64,000 bases of DNA from Microcoleus sp. FACHB-672 (GTDB lineage Bacteria; Cyanobacteriota; Cyanobacteriia; Cyanobacteriales; Oscillatoriaceae). Position numbers and translations under genes: made by a program. Shown piece after piece: positions 36,556-46,785 of the stretch. The stretch spans positions 1-64,000 of the forward strand of contig NZ_JACJOU010000021.1 of the NCBI RefSeq assembly GCF_014695725.1. Reading direction: 5' to 3'. Within the stretch, counting starts at the first letter, position 1. Every line of letters begins with the position of its first letter. The notes under the pieces are model-generated. The model saw only the letters and a program-made list of their open reading frames with translations, made no database searches and was not told the origin of the DNA.

Positions 36556-36729
36556 GTAATTGTTAGTTAGCAGCCAATTGTAAGTTGTTGCCGGATGTCA
36601 GGAGTTGGTTGTTACGAATGGCCCTCAGGCAAAAGATAATCGTCTGCCTAGATGAACCCTTAGCGATTAACCCCATATAATGACGACTGACAAATTACCC
36701 TGATAAAATCAATCCCTAGTTTATCTTTG

Positions 36730-37317
36730 ATGAACACAGAAGCTACATTGCCAAGGCGAGTCACCCTAGTTACTGGCCCAGCCCGATCTGGCAAAAGTGA
36801 GTGGGCCGAAACTCTAGCGGCACAAACCGGCACATCCGTAATTTATTTGGCCACAGCGCAGCGTGACCCCAGTGATGTGGAGTGGCAGACTCGCATTGAA
36901 CAGCACCAATGCCGCCGTCCTGCCGGCTGGAGGACTTTAGAAGTGCCGATGGAGTTGCCGGCAACGATTCGCTCATTCTCCCAAACCGACACTTGTCTGC
37001 TGGTTGATTCCCTGGGAACTTGGGTGGCAAACCTTTTGGATCAAGATGTTGCCGGTTGGGAGAAAACGTTACAAGATTTGCTGACCAGTTTAGATGATGT
37101 TGCCGGTGAAGTGATTTTTGTTGCAGAGGAAACGGGTTGGGGTGTGGTGCCGGCATACCCCCTCGGTCGCACCTTTCGTGATCGGCTTGGCCAGTTAGTT
37201 CGCCGATTGGGTGCAATTGCTAATCCTGTTTATCTGGTTACAGGCGGTCATGTTTTAAATTTATGCGTCCTTGGTTCCCCACTGCCGGTGTCGAAAAACC
37301 TCCCGCCGCAGTATTAA
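36730..37317 (+). CDS. cobU: Adenosylcobinamide kinase / adenosylcobinamide-phosphate guanylyltransferase
   Basis: CobU/CobP phosphorylates adenosylcobinamide and then adds GMP, preparing the lower-loop attachment in cobalamin synthesis. The protein (about 195 residues) shows the Walker A loop VTGPARSGKSEWAETLA near residue 15, TSVIYLATAQRDPSDVEW near 34 with the catalytic-site region, and DTCLLVDSLGTWVANLLDQ near 95. FVAEETGWGVVPAYPLGRTF lies near 135, and the family C-terminus is VTGGHVLNLCVLGSPLPV. ATG 36730 is preferred over the TTG three bases upstream. No cobalamin riboswitch is seen upstream. It is divergent from the polysaccharide genes. Confidence 0.93.
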   Translation: MNTEATLPRRVTLVTGPARSGKSEWAETLAAQTGTSVIYLATAQRDPSDVEWQTRIEQHQCRRPAGWRTLEVPMELPATIRSFSQTDTCLLVDSLGTWVANLLDQDVAGWEKTLQDLLTSLDDVAGEVIFVAEETGWGVVPAYPLGRTFRDRLGQLVRRLGAIANPVYLVTGGHVLNLCVLGSPLPVSKNLPPQY

Positions 37318-37761
37318 GAAATTTTCTGTTTTATCTCAAGGTATGAAGCTAAGGGGATTGTCTTTTACAATCGTTAATAACGACAACCTTTAAAAAGAAA
37401 TTGAATGTAGCTCGTACCTTATTGTTGGAGCTAGTTAAATTAAATTGATTGTTAATCAATAATCTTTTTTCTCCCCGTTAAAGGTCAATATAAGCCATAA
37501 ATTGAATATTAAAGTAAGAAAATATAGCTTCAGACAGCAGAAAGCCTTAAGTGAGCCGGTGAAAAGATTTTTACTAAACCTCATCAAACAATAATTTTTT
37601 AAGTACGATTATTTAAATACACCTTATGGAGGATTGCAAAATTAAAAATTTGAAGTAAGAATAGGGAAAGGGCTTTACGCTTATAATTGAGAGACTTCGT
37701 ATTTGTACAGAATAGGCAGGGGCTTTCGTTTTTTTGTCGAGCAACTTAACAAAAATTACTT
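37318..37761. other. Intergenic region after cobU
   Basis: This 444-bp gap is AT-rich. The only structure seen is a small AT stem (ATTGATT 37444-37450 with AATCAAT 37454-37460) followed by a run ending in CTTTTTT, a weak terminator candidate for cobU. I found no small gene, tRNA or riboswitch. Confidence 0.4.
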
Positions 37762-38295
37762 ATGGCATCCGAAAATCACGTCAGACAATATCTTGCATAT
37801 TGGTTTCAGTTGGGTAAGAAGGTTTTGATTCGCAACGGCCAAGAAGCTTTGCAACCCAAACAAGTTTTCAATGGCAACCAATACAGTAATGAATTTGAAG
37901 AGTGCTGGCAGAAAATTATTGCCCCCAGTTCAGGAGACTGCTATTTGCAAGGCACACATGAAACCATCGCGCAGTTGCTAAGACCGACATGGGAGCTGAT
38001 GCAGTGTGCACGCTGCACTATGCCAATTCCTATGGCAACGATGGGAATGCCACCCGAAGCCTGTCCTTGTAATGATCTATCTAATTGGCCAAACAACGAG
38101 GTTCCAGTTCCACGAGAAGCTGTTAACTCTCAAAATCATCTAAATTCCATTCGTAGTCGCTTAATTAAAGCCAATTCTCTCGTGGAAGAAGATAAACAGA
38201 ATGAGGCTACTGAAACTGAATCCCCAGCTTTAAAGCTCCCTTTAGATATGCCCGTTTGTAATTGCCCCGACAAGACCCTAAACATCTCTAAATGA
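37762..38295 (+). CDS. Conserved hypothetical protein with two Cys-containing segments
   Basis: The 177-residue cytoplasmic protein opens with a helical MASENHVRQYLAYWFQLGKK, which recurs in cyanobacterial hypothetical proteins. A middle segment has CARCTMPIPMATMGMPPEACPC (residues 93-114, key residues C93, C96, C112, C114) and the tail has VCNCPD. CxxC plus CxC spacing suggests metal binding, but no known finger or rubredoxin pattern is matched. The last third is polar and probably disordered (EEDKQNEATETES). It stands alone between cobU and the chlN operon on the opposite strand. Function not recognised. Confidence 0.6.
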   Translation: MASENHVRQYLAYWFQLGKKVLIRNGQEALQPKQVFNGNQYSNEFEECWQKIIAPSSGDCYLQGTHETIAQLLRPTWELMQCARCTMPIPMATMGMPPEACPCNDLSNWPNNEVPVPREAVNSQNHLNSIRSRLIKANSLVEEDKQNEATETESPALKLPLDMPVCNCPDKTLNISK

Positions 38296-38450
38296 TGCCA
38301 TCGGGGCATTAATTTGCAGATTAAAATCACCCAGAATGCGAATAGGCGAATCAAACAAAAGTAGCAAACACGCCCTCTCAAGAAATCCCTAACCTTCAAT
38401 TTTTTCTTGACACGGTGATCGCGCCCCAATCTTCCCATCCTGGCCCTATT

Positions 38451-38485
38451 TCCAAAAAAAAGAGGGGCGCGGCATCCCGCACCCC
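38451..38485 (-). terminator. Rho-independent terminator of the chlL-chlN operon
   Basis: Read on the minus strand, GGGGTGCGG pairs with CCGCGCCCC (one G-U pair) across a four-base loop. It is followed by TC and eight T. It begins 27 bases after the chlN stop codon, and this stem and T-run form a textbook terminator. Confidence 0.88.
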
Positions 38486-38511
38486 AGCAGCAATTTGATC
38501 GAAGCTAAGGC

Positions 38512-39966
<1,455 letters not shown>

Positions 39967-41523
39967 TTACAAACCCGACAGCAAATCTTTCATTTCTGGA
40001 TCATCGTCCGAATCCCATTCGTCCCGCGCCAGCGCATCCAGATCCGCTTCATCCAAGTCTGAGGAATCTTCACCTAAATCGCCAAAATTCATATCACCCA
40101 AGTCATCCTCTGAACTTTCATCGCCCAGAGAAGACATATCATCACCAAGATCGCCTAGATCCATGTCCCCAAAGGCATCAGTGGCATCGTCATCGAGAGC
40201 GCCCAAGCCCATATCATCATCGAGATCGTCGGAAACGCCGGCTCCAAATGCATCAGTGGCATCGTCATCGAGAGCGCCCAAGCCCATATCGTCATCGAGA
40301 TCATCGGCAACGGCTACTCCAAATGCATCAGTGGCATCGTCATCGAGAGCGCCCAAGCCCATATCGTCATCGAGATCGTCGGCAACGGCTACTCCAAACG
40401 CATCGGTGGCATCGTCATCGAGAGCGCCCAAGCCCATATCGTCATCGAGATCGTCGGCAACGCCGGTTCCAAAGGCATCGGTAGAATCGTCATCGAGAGC
40501 GCCCAAGCCCATATCATCATCGAGATCGTCGGCAACGCCGGTTCCAAAGGCATCGGTGGCATCGTCATCGAGAGCGCCCAAGCCCATATCATCATCGAGA
40601 TCGTCGGCAACGGCTACTCCAAACGCATCGGTAGAATCGTCATCGAGAGCGCCCAAGCCCATATCGTCATCGAGATCATCGGCAACGGCTACTCCAAAGG
40701 CATCGGTAGAATCGTCATCTAGAGTGCCCAAGCCCATATCATCGAGATCGTCGGATGTATCATCATCAAAGCCGGCGGGAGCCACTGCATCAAAATCATC
40801 CGAAGAGTCTTCATCAAGCTCATCAAGGCCGATGCCACCTAGCTCATCATCGGATATATCTTCATCGAAGTCAGCAACAGCCACCGCCCCGAAGTTAGCA
40901 GAAGATTCTTCATCGAGCGGATCAAGCCCCATATCCACCAGATCGTCATCGTCGGAAGACTCTTCATCAAAGTCAGGGGTAGACTCTGACAAGCCACTGA
41001 GACCTATCCCTCCCAATTCATCATCGGGTAAGTCTTCATCAAAGTCATCGGTGGTGTCTTCCATCATTGCTACTGCGGCAGCTACACCGAGCACGCCAAC
41101 ACCGGCAACCGCTGCCAAAGGTATGCCCATGTTTACACCCGTTAACTCATCTAAGTTTTCGGTAGCTGAGCTAATAGGTGCCGATGCCGAGATGGATGTC
41201 GTTGTCAGTTGCTCTTCATAAACCGCCGGTTCGCCGGTTGGGCTATTACCGAGTGCGATGTCTGGATCGAAATTCAACCCCAACACTTCTATCAGGGTTT
41301 CTGCATCTGGATTTAGCTTAGAAAAGGGCAGCATTAACTGTGCTAGCTTGGGTTCTAGCGCATTCATCGCGCCCAGGATGAAGTAAGAAGTGGGGCGTCT
41401 ACCACCATCGGGGGTTTTAACGGCTGCCACTTTGATATGCAGGCTCAGCCAGTCATGATTGGCTTGGTAATATTGCAACCACTTTTGTTTTAAAGCACTT
41501 GAGAAGTCATCGAAAAAAGCCAT
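39967..41523 (-). CDS. DUF5331-domain protein with a large acidic repeat, between chlL and chlN
   Basis: The start MAFFDDFSSALKQKWLQYYQ (ATG 41523) matches the short DUF5331 domain of about 90 residues (WLSLHIKVAAVKTPDGGRRP; NALEPKLAQLMLPFSKLNP). Genes of this kind commonly sit between chlL and chlN in cyanobacteria. The 518-residue protein continues with a hydrophobic Ala/Gly stretch (AAVAGVGVLGVAAAVAMM, about 137-154). A very long, strongly acidic Asp-rich region follows, including a 25-residue tandem repeat, and the protein ends KDLLSGL. The acidic region should be disordered. The neighbourhood suggests a role with the reductase, but this is inferred from position only. An ATG 17 codons upstream gives a longer frame, but homologous starts favour 41523. 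Confidence 0.85.
   Translation of the reverse strand: MAFFDDFSSALKQKWLQYYQANHDWLSLHIKVAAVKTPDGGRRPTSYFILGAMNALEPKLAQLMLPFSKLNPDAETLIEVLGLNFDPDIALGNSPTGEPAVYEEQLTTTSISASAPISSATENLDELTGVNMGIPLAAVAGVGVLGVAAAVAMMEDTTDDFDEDLPDDELGGIGLSGLSESTPDFDEESSDDDDLVDMGLDPLDEESSANFGAVAVADFDEDISDDELGGIGLDELDEDSSDDFDAVAPAGFDDDTSDDLDDMGLGTLDDDSTDAFGVAVADDLDDDMGLGALDDDSTDAFGVAVADDLDDDMGLGALDDDATDAFGTGVADDLDDDMGLGALDDDSTDAFGTGVADDLDDDMGLGALDDDATDAFGVAVADDLDDDMGLGALDDDATDAFGVAVADDLDDDMGLGALDDDATDAFGAGVSDDLDDDMGLGALDDDATDAFGDMDLGDLGDDMSSLGDESSEDDLGDMNFGDLGEDSSDLDEADLDALARDEWDSDDDPEMKDLLSGL
40171..40755 (-). repeat. Eight tandem 75-bp units encoding an acidic 25-residue repeat
   Basis: Eight units repeat with 75-bp spacing (anchors near 40188, 40263, 40338, 40413, 40488, 40563, 40638 and 40712). 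Each encodes DDLDDDMGLGALDDD followed by A/S-TDAFG and a four-residue variable end (VAVA, TGVA or AGVS). The copies are nearly identical in DNA as well as protein, indicating recent expansion. Unit number is likely variable between strains. Confidence 0.9.
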
Positions 41524-41662
41524 AGTTGCTATCCCCCGTCTTGCTGCAACAAAGTATGATTTTTTGTGTTTCAAGAACCGCAGTCTTGTACTGAATCATA
41601 CTAGCCAATCAGCTACCCTCGCTCCCTCTTATCCTGGTTGTTTGGGTGTGTACTGCTGTGAG

Positions 41663-42529
41663 CTATACCATCATCAGGTCTAATTTTTCTTCTTCGCTGG
41701 TGGCTTTGGGCTGAGTCGGGTTGAGGTAGAAGTCAGACAGCAAGGAGAACAACTCCCGATCTGGGGCATCGTTGGGCACGACACCTTCTGGACGAGCTAG
41801 GATTTGGTCGGCGATGTTGAGGTAGTAGTCGCAGACGTAGTTGAGGGAAGGGTCTGTCTCTGCCATTTCAAACAAAGTTTTGCCTTTGACGCGAGAGACG
41901 CGAATATCTTCAATCAGCGGCAGGACTTCTAACACCGGCATCGGCACGGCTTCGATATATTTTTCGATTAAATCGCGCTTGGAGGTGCGGTTACCAATTA
42001 AGCCGGCGAGGCGCAAGGGGTGGGTACGGGCTTTTTCCCGTACGGATGCGGCAATTCGGTTGGCGGCAAACAAGGCGTCAAATCCGTTGTCGGTGACAAT
42101 TATGCAGTAGTCAGCATAGTTGAGGGGGGCTGCAAATCCACCGCAAACCACGTCTCCGAGAACGTCAAACAAAATTACGTCGTATTCGTCGAAGGCGTTA
42201 AGTTCTTTGAGCAGTTTCACGGTTTCGCCCACGACGTAACCGCCACAACCGGCACCCGCAGGAGGCCCGCCGGCTTCTACGCAATCAACGCCGCCATAGC
42301 CTTTGTAAATAACGTCTTCTGGCCAAACGTCTTCGTAGTGATAATCCTTTTCTTGCAGCGTGTCAATAATCGTGGGAATCAGGAAGCCGGTGAGGGTAAA
42401 TGTGCTGTCGTGCTTCGGATCGCAGCCGATTTGCAACACTTTTTTACCGCGTCTTGCTAGAGCCACGGAGATATTACAGCTGGTTGTAGATTTACCGATT
42501 CCGCCTTTTCCGTAAACTGCTAGTTTCAC
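41663..42529 (-). CDS. chlL: Light-independent protochlorophyllide reductase iron protein
   Basis: ChlL is the nitrogenase-like iron protein that uses ATP to reduce ChlNB. The 288-residue sequence starts [19 protein letters not shown], with the P-loop in its first 15 residues, and continues [17 protein letters not shown]. The two Cys that bind the shared [4Fe-4S] cluster are in [10 protein letters not shown] and [11 protein letters not shown]. The GTG start at 42529 follows an AAGGAG about ten bases upstream. The gene is first of chlL-DUF5331-chlN. The preceding 700 bp contain the likely promoter, but I found no known operator. Confidence 0.97.
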   Translation of the reverse strand: MKLAVYGKGGIGKSTTSCNISVALARRGKKVLQIGCDPKHDSTFTLTGFLIPTIIDTLQEKDYHYEDVWPEDVIYKGYGGVDCVEAGGPPAGAGCGGYVVGETVKLLKELNAFDEYDVILFDVLGDVVCGGFAAPLNYADYCIIVTDNGFDALFAANRIAASVREKARTHPLRLAGLIGNRTSKRDLIEKYIEAVPMPVLEVLPLIEDIRVSRVKGKTLFEMAETDPSLNYVCDYYLNIADQILARPEGVVPNDAPDRELFSLLSDFYLNPTQPKATSEEEKLDLMMV

Positions 42530-43236
42530 TCTCGTAATCTCCTTAAATAGTTGCGTCTCAAATCTTTAATGTCTATGAATGCCACGTTTAGCCGGCACTT
42601 TGGCGCTGCTCTTCCAGTTCAGCCTTGCTTTCGTCTGTTCTGGTTGTTGAAAGCATTATTGTCCATATTCCCCTGAAAAGAAAGGGGTTAAATCGATAGA
42701 TCAGGGCTTAAAAGCTCTTTGTACCGTTCTTACAGGTCATAATACCGCTTAATCTTCTTTCTATTCTTTTTTAAGCTTTATTAAAGATTTTAAATATAGT
42801 TGATGTATTAATTTTTATAAAAATACGAACAAAAAGCAAAAATTTTACTAAGTAAGGACAAACAACCTCTAGCCGGCTTGCTCTGATCAAGCGAGCCGGT
42901 GCGATATTTTCACCTCAAAGAGCCTGTGGGGAAGCATTTTGGCTCAGTAATCCCTATCGATCCCAGCCCGATTCTCTGGGGACATTCCTTGCAACGAGTC
43001 AAGTGAAACTACCGGATTTAGGGGCTAAGCAATTTATTTGAGATTTTTGTTAAGAATATTTAAATGTTTAAGATATCTATGAAAACCCTTCAGAGGCGTA
43101 GGTCTAGGCAACAACTTTCTGGGCAAATTCTGAGCAATTTATCCTGAATTGGCCCATCTGGAACCCTCAAAAATCCCTGGTTAGGCTGATCAGCTGATTA
43201 TGAGCCGATCCCAATGGAGCTAGCACCCTTTACGGC
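42530..43236. other. Long leader/intergenic region upstream of chlL
   Basis: This 707-bp region lies between the REC-PAS kinase and chlL, both on the minus strand. A hairpin at 42872-42900 (arms CCGGCTTGCT and AGCGAGCCGG with one G-U pair, loop CTGATCA) is its clearest feature and could end transcription of the kinase gene or shape the chlL leader. The rest is AT-rich without a recognisable gene. A 27-codon frame at about 43062 has no support. Confidence 0.45.
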
Positions 43237-44916
43237 TTATTCGGTTTTCTTGCCGATCTTTGGCCAAGTAAAGCGAAAGGCTGTCCCTTCACCTTCTTCA
43301 GAGTCTATAGAGATCATGCCGCCTTCACTTTCAACAATTTTTTTGACCAAAGACAACCCAATGCCGGTGTTCTCTGTCGTATCGCGTGATTGTAACGTTT
43401 GAAAAATGACAAACACTCGTTCGTGATATTGCGGCGCAATCCCCGGCCCATCATCAGCTACAGAAAACTCATAGAAATCTTTTTTCTCTTCAACCGTAAC
43501 CTTCACACAACCATCAGGGCGATCATGGTGCTTTATGGCATTACTGAGCAAATTAGAAAAGACTTGTTCTAAAAGCAACCGCGAGGTTTTTAACGTTGGC
43601 ATTCCAGGGCAAACTTCAACCGTAAACGCGGGTGGCGGGGCGAGAGAATCGATCACATCTTTGAGGATTGCCTCAACAGAGACCGTTTCTAATTCCGTCT
43701 TCAACCGCCCCACACGGGAGTATTCGAGGATACCATTAATTAAATTTTCCATGCGATGCACGCGCCCTCGCAGTAGATTCATTTGGTGTTGCGTATCCTC
43801 ACTCAGCTTGTCCTCCAAGTCTTCTTCCAGCCACATTGAGAGGTTAGCAATTGCCCGCAGTGGCGCTTTCAAATCGTGGGAGATCACATAAGCAAACTGA
43901 TCGAGTTCTTGGTTGCGTTTCTCCAAAGCTGTGTTCGTCTGCGTCAGCACAATCGTCAAGCGGGCTAGTTCCTCTGCGCGTGATGAAAGTGTTTCCTGTG
44001 CTTGTTTGGCTTCAGTGATGTCAATCATCAGTCCTCGCACCTTCACGACAGCGCCTTCGTGATCGTGGACAATATAAGCTCTGTTTCGCAACCACAGTAG
44101 CTGACCATCTGCGGCCACACATCTATACTCAAACTGATGATCTCTGCCGGCGAGGGTTTCCGTTCGTGCAAAAGCTTGCGCCCAGTCGCGATCATCGGGA
44201 TGGAAAAGGCTAAGCCAGAAATCTGGTTCCTCTGTCCATTTGTCTAGAGGATAGCCCAGAATTTGTTCAGCACTTTGGCTGACAAATGTAAATTTCTCAG
44301 TGAAGGGATCGGCTTCCCAAAAGATTGCGTGACCTAAACCATTGACTAAATCGCGAAACCGCTGTTCTGCAGATTCAGCTTGCCCCCGTGCTGTTTGCTC
44401 GCTTTTTAACAATTGATCTTTGAGCCGGTTTGCCGCTTCTAATTGGGCGGTTCGCTCCAAGACTCGTTGTTCTAGGTCTCTATTTAGGCTGGAAATTTCT
44501 TCGGCTTGTCTTTTAACTTCTGCTGTCTTCTTGAACAGATCAACAAATACTGAAACTTTAGAGATTAAGATTTCTGGTTCAATGGGTTTAAACAGGTAAT
44601 CCACCGCCCCCAGAGAGTAACCTTGAAATACAAATGAATCGCTTTTGCTAAATGCTGTTAGAAAAATAATCGGGGTGAGCCGCGTCCGCTGTCTTTCTCT
44701 AATCAGCGTTGCTGTCTCAAATCCATCTATCCCTGGCATTTGGACATCAAGCAGGATAACAGCAAAATCTTGATGCAGCAGACATCTTAAGGCTTCTTCG
44801 CCAGATTGGGCTTTGACTAAATTCTGACCGAGTCCTTCTAGGATGGCCTCTAAGGCCAGCAAGTTTTTGGGATGGTCGTCAACGAGGAGAATGTTAGCTT
44901 TTGGTTCGGCTTGCAT
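43237..44916 (-). CDS. Hybrid REC-PAS sensor histidine kinase
   Basis: The 559-residue cytoplasmic protein begins with a receiver domain (NILLVDDHPKNLLALEAILE; phospho-acceptor Asp in VILLDVQMPGIDGF near residue 57; conserved Lys in YLFKPIEPE). A coiled coil and a PAS/PAC domain follow at about 185-305 (ILGYPLDKWTEEPDFWLSLF; FEYRCVAADGQLLWLRNRAY). The kinase core comes last, with the acceptor His in YVISHDLKAPLRAIANL near 347, the N-box LSNAIKHHD, and G boxes DDGPGIAP and NTGIGLSLVKKIVE. An N-terminal receiver ahead of the kinase suggests control by another kinase, possibly one of the upstream block. The gene is 192 bp downstream of the membrane kinase gene and in the same direction. Confidence 0.92.
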   Translation of the reverse strand: MQAEPKANILLVDDHPKNLLALEAILEGLGQNLVKAQSGEEALRCLLHQDFAVILLDVQMPGIDGFETATLIRERQRTRLTPIIFLTAFSKSDSFVFQGYSLGAVDYLFKPIEPEILISKVSVFVDLFKKTAEVKRQAEEISSLNRDLEQRVLERTAQLEAANRLKDQLLKSEQTARGQAESAEQRFRDLVNGLGHAIFWEADPFTEKFTFVSQSAEQILGYPLDKWTEEPDFWLSLFHPDDRDWAQAFARTETLAGRDHQFEYRCVAADGQLLWLRNRAYIVHDHEGAVVKVRGLMIDITEAKQAQETLSSRAEELARLTIVLTQTNTALEKRNQELDQFAYVISHDLKAPLRAIANLSMWLEEDLEDKLSEDTQHQMNLLRGRVHRMENLINGILEYSRVGRLKTELETVSVEAILKDVIDSLAPPPAFTVEVCPGMPTLKTSRLLLEQVFSNLLSNAIKHHDRPDGCVKVTVEEKKDFYEFSVADDGPGIAPQYHERVFVIFQTLQSRDTTENTGIGLSLVKKIVESEGGMISIDSEEGEGTAFRFTWPKIGKKTE

Positions 44917-45108
44917 ATTGTCTAGCGGATAAATAGTTAAACAGGTAAAATGAACAATAAGGTTAAACTTTCAATTTCAAATTGTACCTTAAATTAATTA
45001 AAGGGATGTGAAAAAGATTGCTGTTAATAAACAAATTGGGTGAAAGTAAGCCTACTTTTTTAATTTAAGCTAAATCATAATTTATAAAAAAAAAAAATTC
45101 AAAGCGCT

Positions 45109-46527
45109 TCACTCAAGCTTTTTAGAAGTGAGGGGCAGAAAAATCGTAAATACCGCTCCTTCAGGCGCTTTACTGTGAACGCTAATGTTTCCTCCGTGGG
45201 CTACAACAATACGCCGAGCAATGGCTAGTCCCAAGCCCGTTCCACCTTTCTTGCGAGAGGAATCGGCTGTATAAAACTCTTCAAAAATATGGGGGAGATC
45301 AGTTTCGCTGATCCCTGCTCCCTGATCTTGGATTTGGACAGCAACTTTAGAGCCTTCTACTCGCCCAGAAACAAATATTCTAGAGTTTGACACGGAATAC
45401 TTAATCGCATTATCTAGGATGTTTAAAAAAGCTTGCAGTAACCGTTCTGGATCGCCTTGGATCTGCACGTCGGGCATATCTTGCTGGATACTCATTCCTT
45501 TGGTTTGCATCCGCAGTTCCATTGCACTCTCAGCTCGGTTGATGAGATATTGAAGACTCAAAGGTTGCTTCTCCAAATGAACAACACCGGCTTCGAGCCG
45601 GCCTAAATCCAGCAAATCTTGGATCAGCCGTGACAGGCGCACTGTCTCATCCTGTGCAGTTCGGATAAACCGGGCGCGTAACTCCGGTTCTTCAGCAGCT
45701 CCTCTTTCTAGAGCTTCCAGGGTCACTGTAACATTGCTAACGGGAGTGCGGAGTTCGTGAGATACATTTGCCAGGAAGGCTCGCCGTTCATTATCGAGTG
45801 AAGCCAGCCGTTCGCTCATCCGGTTCAATTCAATGGCTAATTGCCCTAGTTCATCGTTGCCCAAGATGTTGAGCTTCTCTCCTAAATGACCACTGCCAAG
45901 GCGCACGGCAAACCGGGACATGGCTTGGATCGGCGTTGCCATGCTGCGGGCGAGCCATAAACTAATCGCAGCACAGAGCAAGAACGTTAAGATCAGGGTT
46001 CCCAGAACCGTAGAAATGATCGTTCTAAACTGGCGCTGGAACTGAGTGAGGGTTAGGGACATCCGCAAAAGACCGATCAGCCGACCATTGCGGTTTAGTG
46101 GCTGCGCGACGAACACTCTGTCATCATTTGAAAGAACACCTTTGCCAAAGCCTAGCACCCGCTTGTTTTGAAGTCCTTTTCTAACGCCTGGAATCTTTAA
46201 CCAGTCTTTTATTTGCCAATCTATTTGTGGAGAGGAGGTAGACAAGAGGCGGCCTTCTGGCCCAAAGATTCGCAGATTGATGGTTTCGGGTGCACCGTAG
46301 CGTTTTACAAGCAATTCTACTTGCCTCAAATCGTTGTCTTCAAGCGCATCGGCTACGCTTTCGCTCAAAGGGGTAGACCAGGTCTCTAATTCTGCCTGTT
46401 TTGTTTTCATGAAAGAGGCGTGGAAAGCCCACAAAAGGTAGCCGGCTAGGAGCGATGTACCGAGTGCAGTTAGCCCTAGGTAAGTGGCTAAAAGTTTGGC
46501 GTGAATGGAATTCCATTTAATCCGAAT
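45109..46527 (-). CDS. Membrane histidine kinase with a probable AUU start codon
   Basis: The frame is read from ATT at 46527 to give 472 residues. The N-terminal residues (I/M)RIKWNSIHAKLLATYLGL place a first membrane helix at about 12-34, then a periplasmic sensor region. The second helix is LGTLILTFLLCAAISLWLA near 180. A HAMP domain follows (NDELGQLAIELNRMSERLA), then the acceptor-His motif FLANVSHELRTPVSNVTVTL near 260 and an ATPase domain with DQGAGISETDLPHIFEEFY and KKGGTGLGLAIARRI. No ATG or GTG is available before the first helix, and a TTG at 46434 would delete most of it. An exact AAGGAGGTGA stands six bases upstream of the ATT. The response regulator at 46786 is probably its partner. 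Confidence 0.85.
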   Translation of the reverse strand: MRIKWNSIHAKLLATYLGLTALGTSLLAGYLLWAFHASFMKTKQAELETWSTPLSESVADALEDNDLRQVELLVKRYGAPETINLRIFGPEGRLLSTSSPQIDWQIKDWLKIPGVRKGLQNKRVLGFGKGVLSNDDRVFVAQPLNRNGRLIGLLRMSLTLTQFQRQFRTIISTVLGTLILTFLLCAAISLWLARSMATPIQAMSRFAVRLGSGHLGEKLNILGNDELGQLAIELNRMSERLASLDNERRAFLANVSHELRTPVSNVTVTLEALERGAAEEPELRARFIRTAQDETVRLSRLIQDLLDLGRLEAGVVHLEKQPLSLQYLINRAESAMELRMQTKGMSIQQDMPDVQIQGDPERLLQAFLNILDNAIKYSVSNSRIFVSGRVEGSKVAVQIQDQGAGISETDLPHIFEEFYTADSSRKKGGTGLGLAIARRIVVAHGGNISVHSKAPEGAVFTIFLPLTSKKLE

Positions 46528-46543
46528 GGTAACTCACCTCCTT
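46525..46543 (-). promoter_or_regulatory. Near-perfect Shine-Dalgarno sequence and ATT start codon
   Basis: On the minus strand, AAGGAGGTGA (46543-46534) matches ten bases of the anti-Shine-Dalgarno complement. It is followed by GTTACC and then ATT (46527-46525). The in-frame TGA at 46536-46534 lies inside the Shine-Dalgarno, so translation of this frame cannot start further upstream. Confidence 0.7.
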
Positions 46544-46580
46544 AAGGCGATTCGTCAGTGATGATTTATTATGAAATCGT

Positions 46581-46606
46581 GAAGCTGAATTGTGGCCTTC
46601 AGCTTC
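46581..46606. other. Nine-base-pair hairpin between the response regulator and kinase genes
   Basis: GAAGCTGAA (46581-46589) pairs perfectly with TTCAGCTTC (46598-46606) around an eight-base loop. It lies about 40 bases upstream of the Shine-Dalgarno of the AUU-started kinase gene. It could be an attenuator or mRNA-processing site in a shared transcript. Confidence 0.5.
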
Positions 46607-46785
46607 CGATTTCAACCAGCTAAAAATTTATTAATTGCGGCTTTTTGTTGTGGCAGACAAACAAAGTAAAAACCTAATAACCAACTATTTATTAAAGCGA
46701 AAGCTAGCTTTCTGTTTTTACTGCCGGCGGACATCTCAACGTCAAATATTATGAACGATTTTATCCATTTATCGTAATCACATTG

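Noticed and set aside
36555-36729. Cobalamin riboswitch before cobU
   Set aside because: The 174-bp divergent gap lacks the conserved B12-box sequence and typical length of such a riboswitch.
40163-41221. Long plus-strand frame opposite the DUF5331 gene, Ser-rich repeat
   Set aside because: It is the antisense reading of the acidic Asp-rich repeat (GAT/GAC read as ATC/GTC) and shows no start or gene context.
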